The notes below the pieces were generated by a model. That model saw only the letters and a list, made by a program, of their open reading frames with translations. It did no database searches and had not been told where the DNA came from. Position numbers and translations under genes: made by a program. This document shows, piece by piece, positions 1 to 7,356 of a stretch of 11,476 nucleotides of DNA. The stretch covers positions 1 through 11,476 of the forward strand of contig CAYGPI010000081.1 of the NCBI GenBank assembly GCA_964351745.1, read 5' to 3'. Position 1 is the first letter of the stretch, and each line of letters starts with the position of its first letter. Source of the DNA: CAYNJF01 sp964351745. Its GTDB lineage: Bacteria > Pseudomonadota > Gammaproteobacteria > Berkiellales > Berkiellaceae.

Positions 1-1562
1 ACGGCGCAACAGTTAACTTGCATGAATCCTTCGTAGAGAGAGATGGGCAGGTAGCGATTGAAACAGAGGCTGGCTGCAAAACGCCAGTTGAAGTTTCAGC
101 AGCCATCTTGAAATCACTCTATGATCGGGCTATGTCTCAATTATCTGGTGTGATAAAGGGCGCAGTGATTACAGTCCCAGCTTATTTTGATGATGCACAG
201 CGAACGGCAACCAAACAAGCAGCTCAATTAGCAGGTATAGAAGTCCTTAGGCTTATTAACGAGCCTACAGCCGCAGCTATTGCATATGGTTTAGAACAAA
301 AGACAAGTGGTTTATGTTTAATCTACGATCTTGGCGGCGGTACTTTTGATGTCACAGTGCTTAAGATTGAACAAGGTGTGTTTCACGTTTTAGCCACGGG
401 TGGCGACACTCAACTTGGCGGCGATGACATGGATGCTTTGATTGCTGATTGGCTCATTGAGCAGCATGGTCAACCTAAAGATCAATACGAAGCTTTGACA
501 TGGGCTAGGCAAGCCAAAGAAGCTTTGTCTAGTGAGGAGAGTTTATCTAAAGACTGGCTCGGCAAAGAGATTCATTTAACAAAAGAGAAGTTAAATCAGT
601 TAATTGATCCAATCGTGAGACGAACGGTATCCATTACCTCAAATGTTTTAAAAGACGCAGGTATTGAAGCCCAGGATTTAAATGAATTGATTCTTGTTGG
701 TGGCTCTACAAAAAATCCTTATATTCAGACATGCCTAAAAGATAAATATAAAAAAAATCCCTTATGTTCGTTAGATCCTGAGCAAGTTGTTGTTCAGGGG
801 GCAGCGTTACATGCTGCTAGTTTATTGGGCTTACACGACAAAAAATCCTTACTGATTGATGTTCTCCCACTTTCCTTAGGTGTTGAAACGATGGGAGGGA
901 TTGTTGAAAAAATATTGATGCGAAATACACCAATTCCATCGATTGCCAAGCAAAGTTTTACAACGTATGAAAACAATCAGACAGGCATGATTTTTCACAT
1001 TGTACAAGGGGAGAGAGAGCTTGCTAAAGACAATCGCTCACTGGCAACCTTCACCTTGAAAGATCTGCCTCAATTACCAAAGGGATATGCAAAAATCGAA
1101 GTGACTTTTCAAATTAATGAAGAGGGCCTTTTGCATGTTTCAGCAAAGGAATTAACGACACAAGCTGTTGCTCAAATTGAGGTGAGGCCGAGCTATGGTT
1201 TGAGTGATGAGGCTATTACTTTGATGCTTGAAGATGCGCTATCATCTGCAGGAGAAGACGTAAGAGTGAGACTCTTAGAGCAAAAGCGCTTAGATGGGCA
1301 GCAGTTGTACGATGCGATTGATATGGCTTATAAGCAAGATAGTAAGCTATTGAGCGAAAAGGATATGATGTCAATTAAAACTGGCTTGGCATCTTTGAAA
1401 GAAACACTACAACAGAATAATGAGCAAGCTATTGCTGGCGCAATACAGCACTTAGAGTCACTCACGGATGAGTTTATGCGAAATCGTCTTGATAATACTT
1501 TAAAAAATATGATCAAGGGTAAATCAATAAACCAGATGAATGATGTAATATGCCAAAAGTAA
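1..1562 (+). CDS. hscA: Fe-S cluster assembly Hsp70 chaperone HscA (5' end outside window)
   Basis: Specialised Hsp70 that, with co-chaperone HscB, uses ATP to drive [2Fe-2S] cluster transfer from the scaffold IscU; cytoplasmic. The reading frame is open from base 3 to the TAA at 1560-1562, about 519 codons. E. coli HscA has 616 residues, so roughly the first 100, including the first phosphate motif, lie outside. Visible Hsp70 signatures are VITVPAYFDDAQR, NEPTAAAIAYGLE, the phosphate-2 loop LGGGTFDVTVL (near base 330), the adenosine loop LVGGSTKNP (near base 690) and the interdomain linker IDVLPLSLGVETMGG. A substrate-binding beta domain and helical lid follow. The linker wording and the fdx-iscX neighbours identify HscA rather than DnaK. 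The TTG at 18 is only the first possible start in the window, not the true start. The stop overlaps fdx by 13 bases, which suggests translational coupling. Confidence 0.96.
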   Translation, partial: GATVNLHESFVERDGQVAIETEAGCKTPVEVSAAILKSLYDRAMSQLSGVIKGAVITVPAYFDDAQRTATKQAAQLAGIEVLRLINEPTAAAIAYGLEQKTSGLCLIYDLGGGTFDVTVLKIEQGVFHVLATGGDTQLGGDDMDALIADWLIEQHGQPKDQYEALTWARQAKEALSSEESLSKDWLGKEIHLTKEKLNQLIDPIVRRTVSITSNVLKDAGIEAQDLNELILVGGSTKNPYIQTCLKDKYKKNPLCSLDPEQVVVQGAALHAASLLGLHDKKSLLIDVLPLSLGVETMGGIVEKILMRNTPIPSIAKQSFTTYENNQTGMIFHIVQGERELAKDNRSLATFTLKDLPQLPKGYAKIEVTFQINEEGLLHVSAKELTTQAVAQIEVRPSYGLSDEAITLMLEDALSSAGEDVRVRLLEQKRLDGQQLYDAIDMAYKQDSKLLSEKDMMSIKTGLASLKETLQQNNEQAIAGAIQHLESLTDEFMRNRLDNTLKNMIKGKSINQMNDVICQK

Positions 1563-1885
1563 CTTTTTTGCCCCATGAAGAGCTGTGTAAGCTTGGTAAA
1601 ACGATAGAGCTCAGTGTAGGTGACTCCTTGTGTGAACAGGCTCTAGAGCATGATATTGAACTTGAGCATGCTTGTGGTATGGTTAGTGCCTGTACGACTT
1701 GTCACGTGATTATAAGGGAAGGTTACGATTCGATAGAGCCTCCTGAAGAGCAAGAAGAGGATATGTTAGATAAAGCTTGGGGGCTAGAGCCTGAATCAAG
1801 GCTTAGTTGCCAAGTTAAAATGGCTAATGAAGATTTAGTCGTAGAAATTCCAAAGTACTCAGTAAACCAAGTTAAGGAAGGTTAG
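1550..1885 (+). CDS. fdx: ISC-type [2Fe-2S] ferredoxin
   Basis: Adrenodoxin-like ferredoxin that supplies electrons to IscS/IscU during iron-sulfur cluster assembly in the cytoplasm. The protein has 111 residues, the same as E. coli Fdx, and aligns with it by eye almost end to end. The four cluster ligands are Cys42, Cys48, Cys51 (motif CGMVSACTTC) and Cys87. The conserved segment DMLDKAWGLEPESRLSCQ precedes a C-terminal VVEIPKY. The extra non-ligand cysteine of E. coli Fdx (Cys46) is a serine here. The ATG lies inside the end of hscA and has no strong ribosome binding site, so reinitiation by ribosomes finishing hscA is likely. iscX follows after two bases. Confidence 0.97.
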   Translation: MPKVTFLPHEELCKLGKTIELSVGDSLCEQALEHDIELEHACGMVSACTTCHVIIREGYDSIEPPEEQEEDMLDKAWGLEPESRLSCQVKMANEDLVVEIPKYSVNQVKEG

Positions 1886-1887
1886 TT

Positions 1888-2088
1888 GTGGATCTAAAAT
1901 GGACAGATGTACAAATCATTGCGGAAATGCTCTATGATTCAAAGCCTGATACTGATCCAACCTTAATTCGTTTTACTGATCTTCACCGATGGGTTTGCGA
2001 GCTAGAAGGCTTTTCAGACGAACCAAATCGCTCCAATGAAAAAATATTAGAAGCTATTCAAGCTATTTGGATTGAAGAAGCTCAGTAA
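1888..2088 (+). CDS. iscX: Fe-S assembly protein IscX
   Basis: Small acidic protein (66 residues, identical in length to E. coli IscX/YfhJ) that binds IscS and iron and modulates cluster assembly. Family hallmarks are LKWTD at the N-terminus, the LYD box, the central IRFTDLHRWVCELEGF and the SNEKILEAIQAIW stretch. It starts with GTG at 1888, supported by the strong AAGGAAGG at 1874-1881 six bases upstream, and by the match to the family N-terminus. It begins two bases after the fdx stop and is the last gene of the isc operon. No clear intrinsic terminator follows. Confidence 0.95.
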   Translation: MDLKWTDVQIIAEMLYDSKPDTDPTLIRFTDLHRWVCELEGFSDEPNRSNEKILEAIQAIWIEEAQ

Positions 2089-2091
2089 TGT

Positions 2092-2120
2092 TTGATATTT
2101 GAAATAGCCCTGATTATAAA
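2092..2120 (+). promoter_or_regulatory. candidate sigma70 promoter for the OsmC gene
   Basis: TTGATA (2092-2097) and TATAAA (2115-2120) are separated by 17 bases, five of six matches to each consensus hexamer. It lies just after the iscX stop and would give a leader of roughly 105 bases before the OsmC start. AT-rich DNA yields chance matches, so this is a prediction only. Confidence 0.4.
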
Positions 2121-2231
2121 ACTAGTATTCCCTCTGTTTATAAATCCCTATGAGTAAGCTATCTTTAAGTTAGGTCGTGCATGCTTGAATGGAAGTTAAT
2201 GGACTAATAAATTTTTGACAGAGGTAATCAC

Positions 2232-2675
2232 ATGTCTGAGCATATTGTTGATTTAAATTGGGTTTTGGAAGGCGATGATTTTGATTATAAGGCTTATAAT
2301 CGGGAGCATACTTGGACTTTCAAGAATGGTGAATCTGTCCGGGCCTCTGCTTCAGTGGATTATCTAGGAAAGGCCGAATGTGTTGATCCTGAAGAAGCTT
2401 TTGTAGCTAGTTTTGCGAGCTGCCATATGCTTACCTTTTTAGCCATTGCCTCAATGCAAGGTTTTTCTGTTGTCTCTTATAGAGATTCAGCCAAAGGCAT
2501 TCTAGAAAAGAATAATCAAGGCAAACTCTGCATTACCAATGTTTTGCTAAGCCCAGAAATAGAATTCTCTGGGGACAAGCATCCAACCAAAGACGAACTC
2601 CAATTGATGCATGATAAAGCGCATAAAGAATGCTTCATTGCTAACTCTGTTTCCTCAAATTTTCAGGTCAACTAG
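2232..2675 (+). CDS. OsmC/Ohr-family thiol peroxidase-like protein
   Basis: 147-residue protein of the OsmC/Ohr family, cytoplasmic enzymes that reduce organic hydroperoxides with a reactive cysteine pair. The two expected cysteines are present: Cys64 in DPEEAFVASFASCHMLTFL and Cys134 in HKECFIANSV. The acidic PEE motif sits before the first cysteine, as in the family. The wording (SCHMLTFLAIA, CFIANSV) fits the broad 'OsmC family protein' subgroup better than Ohr or classical OsmC, so no symbol is given. The ATG is preceded by AGAGGTAA (2220-2227). It stands 143 bases after iscX with its own candidate promoter and is probably a separate transcription unit. Peroxide-damaged clusters would give a functional link to isc, but that is inference. 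Confidence 0.88.
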   Translation: MSEHIVDLNWVLEGDDFDYKAYNREHTWTFKNGESVRASASVDYLGKAECVDPEEAFVASFASCHMLTFLAIASMQGFSVVSYRDSAKGILEKNNQGKLCITNVLLSPEIEFSGDKHPTKDELQLMHDKAHKECFIANSVSSNFQVN

Positions 2676-2692
2676 CCAACAAGAACGTTGGC
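2675..2692 (+). terminator. short hairpin at the end of the OsmC gene (weak terminator candidate)
   Basis: GCCAAC (2675-2680) and GTTGGC (2687-2692) form a perfect six-base stem with a six-base loop, starting on the last base of the stop codon. No U-tract follows directly, although the DNA becomes T-rich about 30 bases later. It could be a weak or Rho-assisted end, or only protect the mRNA 3' end. Confidence 0.3.
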
Positions 2693-2707
2693 ATGTTGAT
2701 CTCACAA

Positions 2708-2956
2708 CTAATCATCTTGTGTTTCTTTGTTGTCAAGTTGCATCAGGTTATTTGTAGCTAAAATGGCAAAGTCATCCACCCTCTGTACATAATAGAATGA
2801 AACTGCCCCCTACAATCCTGCTTCATAGGCATCATGTTGACTTATATTAAGTTGGTCTTTAATAAGGATCTGTGTATTTGAAGCTTTAAAAATAAACAAG
2901 ATTACCTTAAAATATAGACCATCAAAAAATTTACTAGTCCTCAAACTTTTTCGTTT
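2708..2956 (-). pseudogene. possible remnant of a protein gene, broken by an amber codon
   Basis: This covers most of the 316-base gap between the OsmC gene and the next intact gene. On the - strand one frame runs from just after a TAA (complement of 2957-2959) to a TAG (complement of 2708-2710), about 82 sense codons interrupted by a single TAG at 2810-2812. The two halves read like protein: one includes NTQILIKDQLNISQHDAYEA, the other FYYVQRVDDFAILATNNL. No start codon lies in frame ahead of the amber codon, so it would be the 3' fragment of a lost gene. I do not recognise the family. By base composition one would expect roughly five stops in such a stretch, so the openness is suggestive, not conclusive. 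Otherwise this gap holds only a weak hairpin and a candidate promoter. Confidence 0.35.
2837..2865 (+). promoter_or_regulatory. weak promoter candidate upstream of the 500-residue gene
   Basis: TTGACT (2837-2842) and TAATAA (2860-2865) are 17 bases apart, about 125 bases before the start at 2992. The -35 box is good and the -10 box is poor. It is listed because the downstream gene needs a promoter and this is the best-spaced pair seen. Confidence 0.22.
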
Positions 2957-2991
2957 TTAGGGCCGTATCATCTACTTTCAATAAGAGGTTT

Positions 2992-4494
2992 ATGAGTCAA
3001 TCTGGCCCGGCATTGCTCTCTTATAAAATGGCTCTCATGAAACCAAGGGTTGGCTGGTCTATCATCGATACAAGCGGTCCTATAGTTTTTAGATCAAATC
3101 TAAATCAGCATCTAATCGATACTCTTAGAGCCCGAAAGCCACATATTCAAGAAAAGTTACTCGAAGTCGTTCTCTATGTTTTGAAAAATAAACCTTATTT
3201 AAAAGCGACCGATTACTCTCATGATGACATGCTTGAGGTGATTGAGTTGCTATTAAAAGCCACGGGCAAGCAGATCCTTTCAAGACGCAAAGCATTTTTT
3301 TCAGTCTTACATAAGCATTCATTTTTTGCCTATGCCCAAAATCTTAAGGGCGTTTTTGACATGGCACTTTTTGCATGTGATCGAATTGCTTTTCAGGATT
3401 TTCTTGCACATGTAGATCTAATCCCGAATGGACTATTAATGTATTATAGCCATCAATTTAATCCGGCAACAATTGCAAGTATCCAATCTTTAGATTTGTT
3501 TACAAGATTAGAGCCTTCTCAGTATGTAGATAAACCATGGAATGCTCTAACAAGCTATGAAAAGCTCTATCATATTGTTTTTAACAAAATCTTTACAAAG
3601 GCTCTTTCTCACCGACTCTCTCTTGTTGGTTCATTGATTAAAGGGTGGCAAGGCCGAACGTACTCAGAGTTGGGGTTGACACAAAAATACTCAAAAGAAA
3701 ACAGTTTAGATTTAGAAGCTAATCAAGATATATATTCTTTGATTCAATTTAAAAAAGCCATACTGCTTTTTCAACTTCAATACAAAGGTCCGCATAGTGA
3801 TATTTTAAATCAAGCGATTCAAGAGATACTCGAGATGCCTCTTCCAAAAGTAATGAGTTATCGTTATTCTAAGTATGATAAAAAAAATCATCCCTATATT
3901 TTTTCACTCATGGATGAGCATACGGTCACTGGATATCATTCAACAGAGGGCTATTATTATCAGATAAATATGGGTTATTTATCTGGTAAGAAACCAGGTG
4001 TTAAAATTTTTAAAGTATCATCTGAGCAACTTGACAGATTGCATAGCGAGCTAGATAATCTGCAATATGCAAGCACAACAAACCACTTTGTCCAGTTGCC
4101 CGATTTGTGTCAGTTGAAACAAGTAGGCTATCTTCGATTACCATCTCAGTACTCAGGAAACTGTACTTATGAAAGCTTAAAGGGACTTCTTCTAGCTTTG
4201 CTATATGATAGACTTCAAAAGGAACATTTTCCAAGTTTAGCTGCTCAGCATGCCTTTCGAATATATAAGCCCTTTTTGATGTATGATGCACTCGCCTCGA
4301 TTGATGAGTATAAGGCTTATGCATTGTCTCCTAGCCCTTATATACTTGCCAAAGCTAAGCGTGTTTTACCCTTATATATACGCCATCAAGTGAAAAATGG
4401 TCGAGATTTTACATATGAACCACATGCCAGGCAAGAAAATAATAAACCATCCCGACATAAAAGAAAAAGAAAGCAATCAAGTGACACTATATAA
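2992..4494 (+). CDS. unrecognised 500-residue protein with QxSGNC motif and basic tail
   Basis: I do not recognise a named family. The protein is soluble-looking, with no signal peptide or clear membrane segment. Residues 1-280 appear mostly helical. Residues 320-350 are rich in tyrosine and glycine (GYYYQINMGYLSGKKPG). Near the C-terminus, Gln386-Tyr-Ser-Gly-Asn-Cys391-Thr-Tyr resembles the oxyanion-hole glutamine and nucleophilic cysteine of papain-like proteases. His412 and His420 follow, but the catalytic partner cannot be assigned. The last residues carry RHKRKRK (488-494), like a monopartite nuclear localisation signal. The ATG has AAGAGG (2983-2988) only three bases upstream, which is close. 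Internal ATGs at 3028 and 3037 lack a better site, so the first is kept. The persulfide dioxygenase gene starts 39 bases downstream on the same strand. A cysteine-protease-like host-directed protein is an inference. Confidence 0.8.
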   Translation: MSQSGPALLSYKMALMKPRVGWSIIDTSGPIVFRSNLNQHLIDTLRARKPHIQEKLLEVVLYVLKNKPYLKATDYSHDDMLEVIELLLKATGKQILSRRKAFFSVLHKHSFFAYAQNLKGVFDMALFACDRIAFQDFLAHVDLIPNGLLMYYSHQFNPATIASIQSLDLFTRLEPSQYVDKPWNALTSYEKLYHIVFNKIFTKALSHRLSLVGSLIKGWQGRTYSELGLTQKYSKENSLDLEANQDIYSLIQFKKAILLFQLQYKGPHSDILNQAIQEILEMPLPKVMSYRYSKYDKKNHPYIFSLMDEHTVTGYHSTEGYYYQINMGYLSGKKPGVKIFKVSSEQLDRLHSELDNLQYASTTNHFVQLPDLCQLKQVGYLRLPSQYSGNCTYESLKGLLLALLYDRLQKEHFPSLAAQHAFRIYKPFLMYDALASIDEYKAYALSPSPYILAKAKRVLPLYIRHQVKNGRDFTYEPHARQENNKPSRHKRKRKQSSDTI

Positions 4495-4533
4495 GATACT
4501 TGGTCGATCATTGACAATGAAGAGTGTGATGTT

Positions 4534-5772
4534 ATGTCTCAAAATTTATACTTTAAACAATTATTTGATGAGCAATCGTCAACGTATACTTATCTTTTGG
4601 CCGATCTATCTTTAGGCCATGCCATTATCATCGATCCAGTTTATGAACAAGCTTATCGAGATATCTCACTTATAAAGTCACTAGGATTAGATTTAAAGTA
4701 TTGTATTGAGACTCATATTCATGCCGATCATGTGACAAGTGCGCACTTATTGATGGAAACTTTTGCTTGCAAGAAAGTTGTCCCTGAGCAATGTGGCGCC
4801 TTATATGCTGATGTTGAGATCAAGCATGGTCAAAAATTATCTGTAGGTTGCTTGACGCTAGAAGCTATTCACACACCAGGTCACACAAGCCATCATATGA
4901 GCTATTTATGCGGTAGTATGATTTTTACAGGAGACGCTTTATTAATTAATGGCTGCGGGCGTTGTGATTTTCAAGGAGGGGATGCGCAAGTATTGTATGA
5001 TTCAGTCTTAGAAAGATTGTTTACCTTGCCACTAGAAACCACAGTTTATCCTGCTCATGACTACAAAGGACTCACCTCGTCAACGATTGGTAAGCAAAAA
5101 GAGCATAATCCTCGGTTTAAAGATAAGTCGAAGGCGGAGTTTAAACAGCTCATGGCTGAGCTTGATTTAAGTTACCCTAAGCAGATGATCCAAGCTGTGC
5201 CGAAAAACCTAATGAATGCAAATATGGATCCATTAATAGATGCTCTTAAGGTGCTCACTAAGCCTAGTTTCAAGATCTTAAACATTGGCACTAACTTGCC
5301 ATATACAACGATAGAGCTGGCTAAAGAGTTGAAGTATGACCTGTGGCAGATCATAGTTCCAGTGCCCTATCATGATGATATGTTGGACTTAGTGAAAGAC
5401 TCGATGGTGCCTTTAGAGCCTATCAAAACCTATGAACCAATTGGTCATGTTTTTGGATCGTTGACCATGACTTATGATCTTGTCATTGTTGAGAGTTTAT
5501 TCGACCAGATCATAGAATCTGATCTCCAGTCTATTGTCATCAGCCTTTCAAAGACGCTTCATGCCGAAGGTCGCTTCTGTTTGTATAGTCAATTTCAAGA
5601 CAAATCGTTTGATACTCATGAAGACATCAATCGTTGTCTTGCAGCTATCAACGGTCAGTTTTCGTTGAGAACTTTTGAGAAGATCGACTCAATGATATCG
5701 CCTTGTTTCTTGCTTGAATCTAATCTTTCATTAGAGGCAGGGTTCTATTTGACGACTTGGGTTAAAAGATAG
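4534..5772 (+). CDS. ETHE1-like persulfide dioxygenase with extra C-terminal methyltransferase-like domain
   Basis: Residues 1-190 form a metallo-beta-lactamase-fold persulfide dioxygenase, which uses Fe(II) and O2 to oxidise glutathione persulfide to sulfite. Metal ligands are visible: THIHADH (His61, His63, Asp65, His66), TPGHT (His117), FTGDALLI (Asp134) and YPAHD (His175). GCGRCDFQGGD (140-150) and KEHNPRF are ETHE1 hallmarks that separate it from glyoxalase II. Such enzymes usually have about 240 residues, while this one has 412. Residues 225-412 are not the rhodanese domain often fused to this family. They resemble a class I methyltransferase: ILNIGTNLPYT (248-258) at the SAM loop, YDLVIVESLFD (314-324) at motif IV, and LSKTLHAEGRFCLYS (338-352). 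The loop lacks the expected glycines, so SAM binding is doubtful. GAAGAG (4519-4524) precedes the ATG. Possibly co-transcribed with the gene 39 bases upstream. Confidence 0.9.
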   Translation: MSQNLYFKQLFDEQSSTYTYLLADLSLGHAIIIDPVYEQAYRDISLIKSLGLDLKYCIETHIHADHVTSAHLLMETFACKKVVPEQCGALYADVEIKHGQKLSVGCLTLEAIHTPGHTSHHMSYLCGSMIFTGDALLINGCGRCDFQGGDAQVLYDSVLERLFTLPLETTVYPAHDYKGLTSSTIGKQKEHNPRFKDKSKAEFKQLMAELDLSYPKQMIQAVPKNLMNANMDPLIDALKVLTKPSFKILNIGTNLPYTTIELAKELKYDLWQIIVPVPYHDDMLDLVKDSMVPLEPIKTYEPIGHVFGSLTMTYDLVIVESLFDQIIESDLQSIVISLSKTLHAEGRFCLYSQFQDKSFDTHEDINRCLAAINGQFSLRTFEKIDSMISPCFLLESNLSLEAGFYLTTWVKR

Positions 5773-5793
5773 TTTTAGATTTTTATGAGTCTA

Positions 5794-7122
5794 TTACCAA
5801 GATGACTTTGTTGTCGTTGTTGATGACTTGGCTGGTGCTACGTCTTGAACTTGAGCTTTGTCAAGGTATTGATCGTCTATATAGACTCTAACCATAGGAT
5901 TCTGGCGTGCTGCAGATATAATTGATTCATACGCTGTGCCTGGAAGATCGTGCTGCCTATTCATTCTTAATACGAAGGGTTGTTTACGTTGCCATAGAAA
6001 GTTAGCGATGGCAAGAACACTATCCTTATGGAGTGGGTTATCCTCAATACATAGTTGCTCAACTGCGGATGATGGCATGCAGATGGCTCTTAGAATAGGT
6101 GTGATGTCATGGATACGATTGTGGCTTAAACCTAGCATTTTAATGTTGGAGCTTATTATTATCTTGATGACCATGTTTATGAGATCGCATGGCTCTTGAG
6201 CTAAGTACTCAAATTTAAGCATGCGACATGAGAATAGAGGATTAGCAAACAACCCTGCTATTTCTTCAAGCAAAGAAAGTCTAGCTATTCCTAAAGCTCT
6301 GCAGATCAGTCCTGTTTTCCTTAAGTCAAAGTGCATATAGTTATGATGGGTAGGTTTTTTAAAATGTAACCATGATTTAAACGTTTCGGTTTGATTTACT
6401 TTTCTTAGCGAACTGAGCTTATCACGGACTAAATTCATTTGAAGAGAGGTGAACCCCGTTTGATAATCACAAGGTACAAACGGATTGGGCATTCTTAAGG
6501 AAAAATCAGAGTGATCGTCGTCTATCGCGACCCATTTATTGACCCGATAGTGATTTTCGATCAACCAAGATTCAATGTTTCGTGCACGGTGTTCGTATTG
6601 CGTTGGTGTGTGATCAATGATTAACGGGCCAAGGCCGCAAATGTCAAACAACCTTTTAAGTATGTTGAGTGGTCGTGGCTTGTCTGTTTGATGTGGATTT
6701 CTTCTCCAGTTTGAGGACAAAACAATTTTAGCGGCGGTCTGCTCACAGAGCTCTTGTATCATTTTTATTGATTGCGAATTAAAAGATAGGATTTGAGCAA
6801 TTTCATAAATACTACTATGATACTGGTCCTCAAGTATGCTTTGGGCTTCATGGTCTGCTTTGAGAGACTCAAGGTTAACTTTTCTTATGGCTGTTTCATA
6901 GGCTTTAAAGTCTTGTCCACTAAAGATCACACCATCTACATCTAAGAAGATAATATTGAATTTCTGAGTCATTGGGTTATGAGGATCATGGGCAATCAAA
7001 GTGCTATTAGAGGCCGTAGGGTTATTTTTACTGATTGTTAAAGTACATAGCTCTTTAATGATATGATTTAGTTTTGCAACTAATAAAGGTTTGTTGCTAG
7101 TAGGGCAGGGTGATTCGTTCAC
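5794..7122 (-). CDS. HAD-like hydrolase domain protein with leucine-rich-repeat-like C-terminus
   Basis: 442 residues. After an unconserved 50-residue leader comes a HAD phosphatase-like domain. Motif I is FLDVDGVIF (Asp61 nucleophile, Asp63 acid/base), motif II is VLSSNWRR (Ser136-Arg141), a basic segment HRARNIESWL (178-187) may supply the motif III residue, and WVAIDDD (197-203) is motif IV with the metal-binding aspartates. Wording such as SSNWR and the spacing resemble the HAD subgroup fused to RNA-repair proteins, but the substrate is unknown. Residues 326-370 contain two leucine-rich-repeat-like units, IKMLGLSHNRIHDI and VEQLCIEDNPL. The tail is serine/threonine-rich. The GTG start at 7122 is preferred because TAAGG sits six bases upstream; Met51 (MTQKFN) lacks such a site. 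It converges with the dioxygenase gene, leaving 21 bases, with no clear terminator between them. Confidence 0.85.
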   Translation of the reverse strand: MNESPCPTSNKPLLVAKLNHIIKELCTLTISKNNPTASNSTLIAHDPHNPMTQKFNIIFLDVDGVIFSGQDFKAYETAIRKVNLESLKADHEAQSILEDQYHSSIYEIAQILSFNSQSIKMIQELCEQTAAKIVLSSNWRRNPHQTDKPRPLNILKRLFDICGLGPLIIDHTPTQYEHRARNIESWLIENHYRVNKWVAIDDDHSDFSLRMPNPFVPCDYQTGFTSLQMNLVRDKLSSLRKVNQTETFKSWLHFKKPTHHNYMHFDLRKTGLICRALGIARLSLLEEIAGLFANPLFSCRMLKFEYLAQEPCDLINMVIKIIISSNIKMLGLSHNRIHDITPILRAICMPSSAVEQLCIEDNPLHKDSVLAIANFLWQRKQPFVLRMNRQHDLPGTAYESIISAARQNPMVRVYIDDQYLDKAQVQDVAPAKSSTTTTKSSW

Positions 7123-7169
7123 ATGATACCTTAGGGCTTCAAACTTATGATTTCTTTTTGATTTATCTT

Positions 7170-7198
7170 AATTTAGCGCGCCATTCTATGATAATCAA
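7170..7198 (-). promoter_or_regulatory. candidate promoter for the HAD/LRR-like gene
   Basis: On the - strand, TTGATT (complement of 7193-7198) and TAAATT (complement of 7170-7175) are 17 bases apart. The -10 box lies about 48 bases before the GTG start. Each hexamer matches four of six consensus bases. Confidence 0.33.
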
Positions 7199-7227
7199 GC
7201 AGCTATCATGATTAGGTTTTAACCCAG

Positions 7228-7245
7228 ATCTTTAGATATCTTTAG
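7228..7245 (+). repeat. tandem ATCTTTAG direct repeat in the divergent intergenic region
   Basis: ATCTTTAG occurs at 7228-7235 and again at 7238-7245, with a period of ten bases, about one helical turn. It lies between the divergent HAD/LRR-like and coiled-coil genes. Two same-face half-sites are the pattern of a response-regulator operator, but no regulator can be named. Confidence 0.4.
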
Positions 7246-7356
7246 GACAGACAGATAATTGTATGGGTTAGATAGATTGATTAGGGCGTTAAAATTAGTA
7301 ATTACGTGAATTCATTAGTATTATCCGCTTAATTAAAATTTAAAAGGCGAGATCAC

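Noticed and set aside
2114..2143. Inverted repeat TTATAAA / TTTATAA after iscX
   Set aside because: The stem is entirely A/T with a 16-base loop and no U-tract, so it is not a credible terminator.
2708..2809. Reverse-transcriptase-like reading of VQRVDDFAIL on the - strand
   Set aside because: The resemblance to a YxDD box is limited to a few residues, the fragment is short, and no other reverse transcriptase motif is present.
2841..2867. TTAA-rich motifs on the - strand (CTTATTAAAG...CTTAATAT) resembling a PmrA box of Legionella/Coxiella effector genes
   Set aside because: Half-site spacing and orientation relative to the gene at 2992 do not fit the known tandem arrangement, and AT-rich DNA gives such matches by chance.
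4511..4516. Perfect -35 hexamer TTGACA before the persulfide dioxygenase gene
   Set aside because: No -10 box lies 16-18 bases downstream; that spacing falls on the start codon itself. Probably chance.
4397..4615. 72-codon open frame on the + strand across the 4494-4534 junction
   Set aside because: It overlaps the ends of two better-supported genes in another frame, has no convincing ribosome binding site and no protein-family character.
7192..7214. Inverted repeat TAATCA / TGATTA in the divergent intergenic region
   Set aside because: Only six A/T-rich bases per arm with an 11-base gap; expected by chance at this composition.
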